Shown: one piece after another, positions 7,451 to 11,725 of the stretch
Position numbering within the stretch: position 1 is the first letter of the stretch
How the letters are laid out: the number at the start of each line of letters is the position of its first letter
NCBI GenBank assembly: GCA_023301335.1
Contig: JALZVA010000068.1
Location: 1 to 11,725, forward strand
Origin: Akkermansiaceae bacterium
Lineage (GTDB): Bacteria > Verrucomicrobiota > Verrucomicrobiia > Verrucomicrobiales > Akkermansiaceae
Length of the DNA stretch: 11,725 bases
Direction: 5' to 3'
Program-made: the position numbers and the translations under genes
Notes under the pieces: model-generated
Databases searched by the model: none
Told to the model about the DNA's origin: nothing
The model's input: only the letters and a program-made list of their open reading frames with translations

Positions 7451-8484
7451 TGAATCAATTAAAAGCAAATTATGAAAAAGTAGCGCTTGCTATAACTGTA
7501 GTAGTATTAATGTTATGCTTCTATCTCGGCTATTCATGCGGGCAAAAGGCAGAAGCATTTGTAAACCTGAACTCCAGCAGTCCAGCAGGAAAGTCTCCAG
7601 GTGATATATTAAAAGAAAATGTGAATAGAGCATTAAACACCTTCACTGAACCTAATTCACTTCCCACCGTCTATGACCCGACAGTACCTGAGCGTGAGTT
7701 CTACATGCTTCAGTCGATTCCTCGGTTTGGAAAGGCTGGTGTGAATAAGCCAATTGACCTTATTGAAAAAGGATCCACACAGATTCACGAAGGGATTGAT
7801 AATTCTTATTGGTTTGAGAACGACCTTAAGGAAGAATTAAAATATGATAATGCTCTTGAGTTAGATCCAGACCAAGATGGATTCTCCATTGCTGAAGAGC
7901 ATGCAGCTGGAACTAATCCTAAGGATGCTACTAGTTATCCAGATCTATTAGCGAAGGTGAAGGCTGAAAAGGTGCTAGTCATAAATATAGAGTTAAAGGT
8001 GACAGCATTGGGTGGTGATAGAATTTCTCTCAATTTGAAAGCTCCTGGGGTTCAACATGAAGTAGAGTCATTGAACTTTAATCAACGCAGCCCAAATAGA
8101 GCACGCTTTGGCACCAAATTAGGTAAATTTAAAGCTAGGTATGAATATTTAGCAAAAGATCAAGCTAAGGGCCCTAATGGAATTAATCAACCTCGTTACA
8201 AAATAAAAGACCATTTGTTAAATGAGGAGCATTATCTCTTTAGAAGATCATCCTTAAAATTAGAAGATTTAGAGGTTGTGCTTTATTTGGATGCTCTTGG
8301 AAAAGGCGCAGATACAGGGCTTACTCTACAAAAAGGCTCAATGTTTGCATTACCTTTTGGAGGTGCAGAGAAGAAGTATAAGGTGAAGTCACTGAAAAAG
8401 AAAGGAACAGAGGGTAAGGTCTATATCGCCGAACTCGAAGGTCCTGATGGCAAAACTAGAGAAATTGAGGTTTTAGGTAGCTAG
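7450..8484 (+). CDS. Amuc_1099-like single-pass protein with a calcium-loop motif (PilP-like position)
   Basis: This 344-residue protein has a transmembrane helix at about 11-30 (VALAITVVVLMLCFYLGYSC) and a large periplasmic part. Residues 139-164 contain a thrombospondin-type-3/dockerin-like calcium loop: D139-x-D141-x-D143-G144 followed by AEEHAAGTNPKDATSYP, a pattern common in secreted bacterial proteins. The C-terminal 75 residues (from about LEDLEVVLYLDAL) are beta-rich, with KKYKVKSLKKK and KVYIAELEGPDG, and could form a small beta domain like the secretin-contacting domain of PilP/GspC. That comparison is inference. Position and size match Amuc_1099 of A. muciniphila. A possible Shine-Dalgarno sequence (AAAGG, 7436-7440) sits 9 bases before the ATG, one of the few in this window. 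Cys23 and Cys30 lie near or in the helix, but no canonical lipobox is seen. Confidence 0.8.
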   Translation: MNQLKANYEKVALAITVVVLMLCFYLGYSCGQKAEAFVNLNSSSPAGKSPGDILKENVNRALNTFTEPNSLPTVYDPTVPEREFYMLQSIPRFGKAGVNKPIDLIEKGSTQIHEGIDNSYWFENDLKEELKYDNALELDPDQDGFSIAEEHAAGTNPKDATSYPDLLAKVKAEKVLVINIELKVTALGGDRISLNLKAPGVQHEVESLNFNQRSPNRARFGTKLGKFKARYEYLAKDQAKGPNGINQPRYKIKDHLLNEEHYLFRRSSLKLEDLEVVLYLDALGKGADTGLTLQKGSMFALPFGGAEKKYKVKSLKKKGTEGKVYIAELEGPDGKTREIEVLGS

Positions 8485-8512
8485 AATCTAACAAAAAAAT
8501 GTAAAATCTTAA

Positions 8513-8535
8513 GAAAAGTAAAAAAAAAACTTTTC
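8513..8535 (+). promoter_or_regulatory. A-loop hairpin in the leader before the secretin gene
   Basis: In the 80-bp gap before the secretin gene there is a perfect 7-bp inverted repeat, GAAAAGT (8513-8519) and ACTTTTC (8529-8535). Its loop is nine consecutive A residues. It is AT-rich and so only moderately stable, and it lacks a downstream T-tract, so it is not a plus-strand terminator. It could adjust secretin expression relative to the upstream operon genes or mark a processing site. A promoter-like TAAAAT (8502-8507) just upstream has no matching -35 element. The role is inference. Confidence 0.3.
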
Positions 8536-8564
8536 AAACCGTAAATAACTAATCACATCTATTA

Positions 8565-11129
8565 ATGAACATGGAAAAAACACATAAGCATACAGTAAGT
8601 CGTGTAGCGGGGGCTCTTGTAGCATCAGCTGCGCTCATGCCTGTTGCCTCACACGCTCAAGAGCTGAGTTTGAGAGACATAGCTCAGGCTGAGATTCAAC
8701 GTCGTGAAGCACAGGTTGCTGGCATTGACAATCAAATCAAAGAGGCGCGCGAAGCCTATCTTAATAAAGATTTTCAAAAGTCGGTAAACCTCTACACAGG
8801 TGCACTAGCAGTGCTCCCTCAAGGTAGAGTTGTTGACGACCGTCGTGAATTTTTAACGGAGTCACTTGCTCAAGCAAGTGTAGAACTTAGTAAAACACAA
8901 GTTCGCCAAGGTGATGTAGTAGGTGCACGTGAGACACTCGGTGCAGTGATCAAAATGGATCCAACGAACACGAAAGCTATCCAAGCTTTAGATCAAGCCT
9001 ATGATCCGATTAGAACAAACCCTGCGACAACAAAAGAGCACGGTGCTGATGTAAGAAAAGTTTCTCTTCATCTTTATAAGGGCGAAGGTTTCTACAATGC
9101 AGGACTATACAATGAAGCTCATACAGAATTTGATAAAGCTCTCAGAGTTGACCCGTATAACATGGCGGCACGCCGTTGGCAGACAAAGGTGAATAATACT
9201 CGCAGTGACTATTACCGTGCAGCTTACGATGAGACGAGATCTCGCTTACTCTCAGAAGTTGACAAGGCATGGGAAATCGTTCCTACACCAGTGGCTCCAC
9301 AACAAACCTCAGGCGGTGTGAATGATACTCCAATAACTGATTTAGGTGTTCTTGTAAACCAAAGAAAGCTTCAGAGTATTATCATTCCTAGACTTGATAT
9401 TGAAGACTCTACGCTTGATGCAGCAATTGCTCAGTTGAGTCTCCTTGCACGTGATAACGATCCAGAAACTGACATCAATAAAAAAGGTGTAAGCTTCGTT
9501 GTTCGTCGCCCACGTATTTCTGTTGGAGTTGAAGGTGGTGAAGACCAAGAGATTCGAATCAATAGCTTAGAGCTTCAGAATGTTCCTTTGGGAGAGGCTC
9601 TTAACCAAATTTGTTTACAATGTGAACCACGCATGCGTGTGAAGGTTGAGGAATATGTTATTGCGATTGTTCCTGCTGTTGATTTCGACGGCAGTGAGAC
9701 ATTTAACCGTAATTTTAACGTTCCGCCTGATTTCATCGAACGCCTTGGTGGCGGCGGTGGCGGTGGCGCTTCAGCTGAATCATCTGATATTTTTGGAAGT
9801 GACGATTCTGAAGAATCTTCATCTGGTGGTGTATCTTCGCTTAAGGAAACATTTGAAAGTATGGGAGTGAAGTTTCCTGGAAGTTCGAATGTAAGATTCA
9901 TTCCTGCAACATCTACTTTAGCAGTAACTAATACAGCAATTGGCTTGGACCAAATCGACAAGATCATCGCAGATGTTATTATTGATGTGCCTAAGCAAAT
10001 TTCAATCACTGCGAAGTTCGTTGAAATCAGCCAGCAAGATACTGATGAGTTAGGATTTGATTGGATTATTTCACCATTTGGACTTACCGCTAATAGCCTC
10101 TTCTTAGGTGGAGGTAATGTCGGTAATGGGACACCGAGAACTGCTGCAAACTTTGGTTCTGTACCAGGTGCGGGAGTTTCAGGTATTCCAGGGACAGGTA
10201 ATGTATTCAACACTCCTACAGCAGGACTACGTTCAGGAGATACGGCAATCACTAGTGATAGCATCGACTCGTTCCTGAATAACCCAACGAGAACAGCTCA
10301 AAATGCTAACGTTGCGCCTGGGATTCTATCTGTTACAGGCCTCTTTACAGATGGTCAAGTGCAGGTAATCATGCGTGGTCTAGCACAGAAAAGAGGCACT
10401 GATGTGATGAATGCTCCTACGATTCTTGCTCGCCCAGGTGAGTCTGCTAGAATTGAAGTAGTAAGACAGTTCATTTATCCAACTGAGTATGATCCACCAG
10501 AAATCCCTGATAACATCGGCGGAGGTAACAATAACAATGCTGCTGCTGGTGGTATCGGTGCTGGTGGCGTCCAAGTGATTCCAATCACTCCTGCTACTCC
10601 AACTGCATTTGAAGAGCGCCCAACAGGCGTGATTCTTGAAATCCTGCCTAAGGTGGGTGAAGGTGCAGATAAGAGAACTATCAGTTTAGACCTTGAGCCA
10701 GAAATCGTTGAATTCGAGGGATTCATTAACTATGGATCGCCAATTCAGGCAGTTGCTCAGGATGCTTTCGGAAACCCAATTCAGGTTACTGTGACTGAAA
10801 ACCGTATTGAAATGCCTGTCTTCTCAAGACGTTCGATCAGAACTGGGTTGACTATTTTTGATGGTCATACTGTGGCAGTAGGCGGGTTGATTAGTGAGCA
10901 AGTTCAAAAAGTAGAGGATAAAGTACCTGTACTTGGGGACCTTCCTATCATTGGACGCTTATTCCAATCTAATGCTGAAAGTCGTCTCAAGAGTAATCTT
11001 GTGATTTTTGTTACTGCTAACATTATTGATGCTACAGGACGAAAGCTTTATGGAGATGCTGCACAGGTTGAAAGTTCAGCTGCTTTGGATGTTAACTCAT
11101 CGTCAAGCCTAGTGCTACCGCCATTATAG
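8565..11129 (+). CDS. pilQ: Outer-membrane secretin of a type IV pilus-like system (PilQ/Amuc_1098-like), with N-terminal TPR-like repeats
   Basis: This 854-residue protein should form the multimeric outer-membrane channel. A Sec signal peptide (cut after SHA, residue 31) leads into a helical region with TPR-like units at about 46-72 and 171-204 (GEGFYNAGLYNEAHTEFDKA). A secretin N0/STN-like domain follows at about 268-370, carrying a CxxC (C350, C353). Next comes a Gly7 run (395-401) with an acidic/serine linker, an N1-like ring domain (about 425-475), and the secretin core to about 815. The core carries GLISEQVQKVEDKVPVLGDL and PIIGRLFQS (about 773-802), the secretin family signature. A Gly/Asn-rich insert at 652-668 sits between core strands. 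No AMIN domains, common in proteobacterial PilQ, were recognised. It ends the operon and precedes a strong terminator. No Shine-Dalgarno sequence is present; ATG 8571, two codons in, is an alternative start. The PilQ name follows from the neighbours; GspD-like is the alternative. Confidence 0.92.
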   Translation: MNMEKTHKHTVSRVAGALVASAALMPVASHAQELSLRDIAQAEIQRREAQVAGIDNQIKEAREAYLNKDFQKSVNLYTGALAVLPQGRVVDDRREFLTESLAQASVELSKTQVRQGDVVGARETLGAVIKMDPTNTKAIQALDQAYDPIRTNPATTKEHGADVRKVSLHLYKGEGFYNAGLYNEAHTEFDKALRVDPYNMAARRWQTKVNNTRSDYYRAAYDETRSRLLSEVDKAWEIVPTPVAPQQTSGGVNDTPITDLGVLVNQRKLQSIIIPRLDIEDSTLDAAIAQLSLLARDNDPETDINKKGVSFVVRRPRISVGVEGGEDQEIRINSLELQNVPLGEALNQICLQCEPRMRVKVEEYVIAIVPAVDFDGSETFNRNFNVPPDFIERLGGGGGGGASAESSDIFGSDDSEESSSGGVSSLKETFESMGVKFPGSSNVRFIPATSTLAVTNTAIGLDQIDKIIADVIIDVPKQISITAKFVEISQQDTDELGFDWIISPFGLTANSLFLGGGNVGNGTPRTAANFGSVPGAGVSGIPGTGNVFNTPTAGLRSGDTAITSDSIDSFLNNPTRTAQNANVAPGILSVTGLFTDGQVQVIMRGLAQKRGTDVMNAPTILARPGESARIEVVRQFIYPTEYDPPEIPDNIGGGNNNNAAAGGIGAGGVQVIPITPATPTAFEERPTGVILEILPKVGEGADKRTISLDLEPEIVEFEGFINYGSPIQAVAQDAFGNPIQVTVTENRIEMPVFSRRSIRTGLTIFDGHTVAVGGLISEQVQKVEDKVPVLGDLPIIGRLFQSNAESRLKSNLVIFVTANIIDATGRKLYGDAAQVESSAALDVNSSSSLVLPPL

Positions 11130-11154
11130 GTTAGTTACACAAGAGTGTTTTTTC

Positions 11155-11192
11155 AGGCACTGGTGGTTATACCACCAGTGCCTTCTTTTTTT
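11155..11192 (+). terminator. Intrinsic terminator after the secretin gene
   Basis: A GC-rich stem pairs AGGCACTGGTGGT (11155-11167) with ACCACCAGTGCCT (11171-11183), 13 perfect base pairs with a 3-base TAT loop. A T-rich tail ending in seven Ts (11186-11192) follows. It begins 25 bases after the secretin stop and should end the operon transcript. It is the first clear terminator on the plus strand after the housekeeping genes. Confidence 0.93.
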
Positions 11193-11296
11193 GAATAGAA
11201 GAGCTAAATACTATCTATATGGAGATTCAGATGAATCGTATACGAGTTAGAGAGTAATAGGTCTTGAGTTAAATGACTTAAGAATTTAATTATTCG

Positions 11297-11325
11297 TTGA
11301 CCTTCATTAGGTAGCTAAGTTAGAA
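11297..11325 (+). promoter_or_regulatory. Possible promoter for the tRNA-Arg gene
   Basis: TTGACC (11297-11302) matches the -35 consensus at five of six bases. After 17 bases comes TTAGAA (11320-11325), a weak -10 match. Transcription would start about 10 bases before the mature tRNA end at 11344. A promoter is expected here because the strong terminator at 11155-11192 separates the tRNA from the operon. The rest of 11193-11343 contains only short inverted repeats (GATTCA/TGAATC at 11224-11237, TCTTGAGT/ACTTAAGA at 11262-11283) and no credible gene. Confidence 0.35.
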
Positions 11326-11343
11326 CTTCATCACGTGATTAAT

Positions 11344-11418
11344 GGCTCTGTAGTTTAATGGATAGAACAGCGGTTTCCGGAACCGCGGGTCTGGGTTCGA
11401 CTCCCGGCGGAGCTGCCA
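11344..11418 (+). tRNA. tRNA-Arg (anticodon CCG)
   Basis: This is a complete 75-base cloverleaf including an encoded CCA (11416-11418). The acceptor stem pairs GGCTCTG (11344-11350) with CGGAGCT (11408-11414), with G-T wobbles at the first and sixth pairs; G11415 is the discriminator. The D-arm region is TAGTTTAATGGATAGAAC. The anticodon stem GCGGT/ACCGC (11370-11374 and 11382-11386) closes a 7-base loop TTCCGGA, so the anticodon is CCG (11377-11379), reading the Arg codon CGG. The T-arm is CTGGG-TTCGACT-CCCGG (11391-11407). Confidence 0.96.
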
Positions 11419-11430
11419 TTATCAATATTT

Positions 11431-11465
11431 AAAAAGCCTGTGGATAATACCACAGGCTTATTTTT
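11431..11465. terminator. Bidirectional terminator between tRNA-Arg and the convergent DUF1508 gene
   Basis: A 10-bp perfect stem pairs AAGCCTGTGG (11434-11443) with CCACAGGCTT (11450-11459) around a 6-base ATAATA loop. On the plus strand it is followed by T11461-11465. On the minus strand the run of As at 11431-11435 reads as Ts just after the stem. It therefore suits termination of both the rightward tRNA transcript and the leftward gene ending at 11525. Confidence 0.85.
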
Positions 11466-11488
11466 ACTCTGTAGCTGAGCTATAGAGT
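11466..11488. repeat. Near-perfect hairpin next to the bidirectional terminator
   Basis: ACTCTGTAGCT (11466-11476) pairs with AGCTATAGAGT (11478-11488): 11 pairs with one G-T, separated by a single G, so in RNA the tip would have to open. It lies between the terminator stem and the minus-strand gene end. It could be a second terminator stem for leftward transcripts, whose sequence continues into five As rather than Ts, or a protein-binding palindrome. The function is not known. Confidence 0.45.
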
Positions 11489-11524
11489 AATAGTAGAGTA
11501 AAAGGAAAAGCTTTGAGAAATGTT

Positions 11525-11725
11525 TTAAGCTGTTAGGTCTTTACACTGGCCCTCGCAATTTTTAGCGACAGAGGCCATGCCATTTTTGAGACCTGAGGCA
11601 GATTTATACATTTGGCTTTGACCGATGACCTGCCCATTTGAGGCTTTAAGAACAAAATACTTACGGCCATCCTTAGCTTCCTTTACCTCAAAGCGTTCTT
11701 CCTGAGGTGCATTTTTACGGACGGA
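11525..11725 (-). CDS. DUF1508/YegP-family protein, C-terminal part (runs off the window)
   Basis: Reading leftward from the window edge, an open frame of 66 codons ends at TAA (11527-11525). It contains a recognisable DUF1508 unit: ERFEVKEAKDGRKYFVLKAS, then NGQVIGQSQMYKSASGLKNG and MASVAKN. The first residues, SVRKNAP, look like the usual end of a preceding DUF1508 repeat (family members often end SVKKNAP), so the whole protein probably has at least two tandem repeats, like E. coli YegP. The start and first repeat lie beyond base 11725. The tail CEGQCKDLTA adds two cysteines spaced CxxxC. The family is small and cytoplasmic; its function is poorly defined. It converges on the tRNA-Arg gene and shares the terminator at 11431-11465. 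Confidence 0.82.
   Translation of the reverse strand, partial: SVRKNAPQEERFEVKEAKDGRKYFVLKASNGQVIGQSQMYKSASGLKNGMASVAKNCEGQCKDLTA

Noticed and set aside
7129..7458. A 109-codon minus-strand open frame across the end of the Amuc_1100-like gene
   Set aside because: Antisense shadow: the serine-rich translation mirrors the acidic stretches of the sense gene, and no domain is recognised.
9575..10264. A 229-codon minus-strand open frame inside the secretin gene
   Set aside because: It lies wholly antisense to a secretin with clear family motifs, its translation is proline/serine-rich with no recognised domain, and it arises from the Gly-rich codons of the sense strand.
10503..10580. Gly/Asn/Ala-rich segment as a nucleotide repeat or recombination site
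   Set aside because: It is in frame within the secretin core and reads as a flexible surface insert; no exact DNA repeat unit is present.
11344..11725. Integration site or genomic island at the tRNA-Arg gene
   Set aside because: tRNA genes are common integration targets, but no integrase and no repeat of the tRNA 3' end is visible in the window.

Overview
This window looks like chromosomal DNA of a Gram-negative member of the Verrucomicrobiota, probably near the Verrucomicrobiales. The main evidence is five consecutive plus-strand genes (3862-11129). Their order, sizes and domain layouts match the Amuc_1102-1101-1100-1099-1098 locus of Akkermansia muciniphila, including a homologue of the outer-membrane protein Amuc_1100. 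The DNA is moderately AT-rich. A Kdo transferase gene shows that the cell makes lipopolysaccharide. Nearly all starts lack a clear Shine-Dalgarno sequence.

Region 1 (106-3772) is a tight run of housekeeping genes: parE (topoisomerase IV subunit B), rsmD (16S rRNA guanine-N2 methyltransferase) and waaA/kdtA (Kdo transferase). parE and rsmD are 6 bp apart, and rsmD and waaA overlap.

Region 2 (3862-11129) is a type IV pilus-like envelope-spanning operon. It encodes: a small secreted protein (Amuc_1102-like); a PilM-type actin-fold ATPase fused to a PilN-like membrane and periplasmic segment (Amuc_1101-like); a single-pass PilO-like protein (Amuc_1100-like); a single-pass protein with a calcium-binding-type loop in the PilP position (Amuc_1099-like); and a secretin with N-terminal TPR-like repeats (PilQ/Amuc_1098-like). 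The order matches the classical pilM-N-O-P-Q cluster, with M and N joined in one polypeptide. The likely product is a trans-envelope alignment complex: cytoplasmic PilM domain, inner-membrane coiled-coil proteins, a periplasmic bridge and an outer-membrane channel. No pilin, PilB/PilT ATPase, PilC platform or prepilin peptidase is present, so these would have to lie elsewhere. A strong intrinsic terminator follows the secretin.

Region 3 (11193-11725) holds a tRNA-Arg(CCG) with encoded CCA and a hairpin that can act as a terminator in both directions. It also holds the 3' end of a minus-strand DUF1508/YegP-type gene that runs off the window edge. No mobile element, CRISPR array or integrase was seen.
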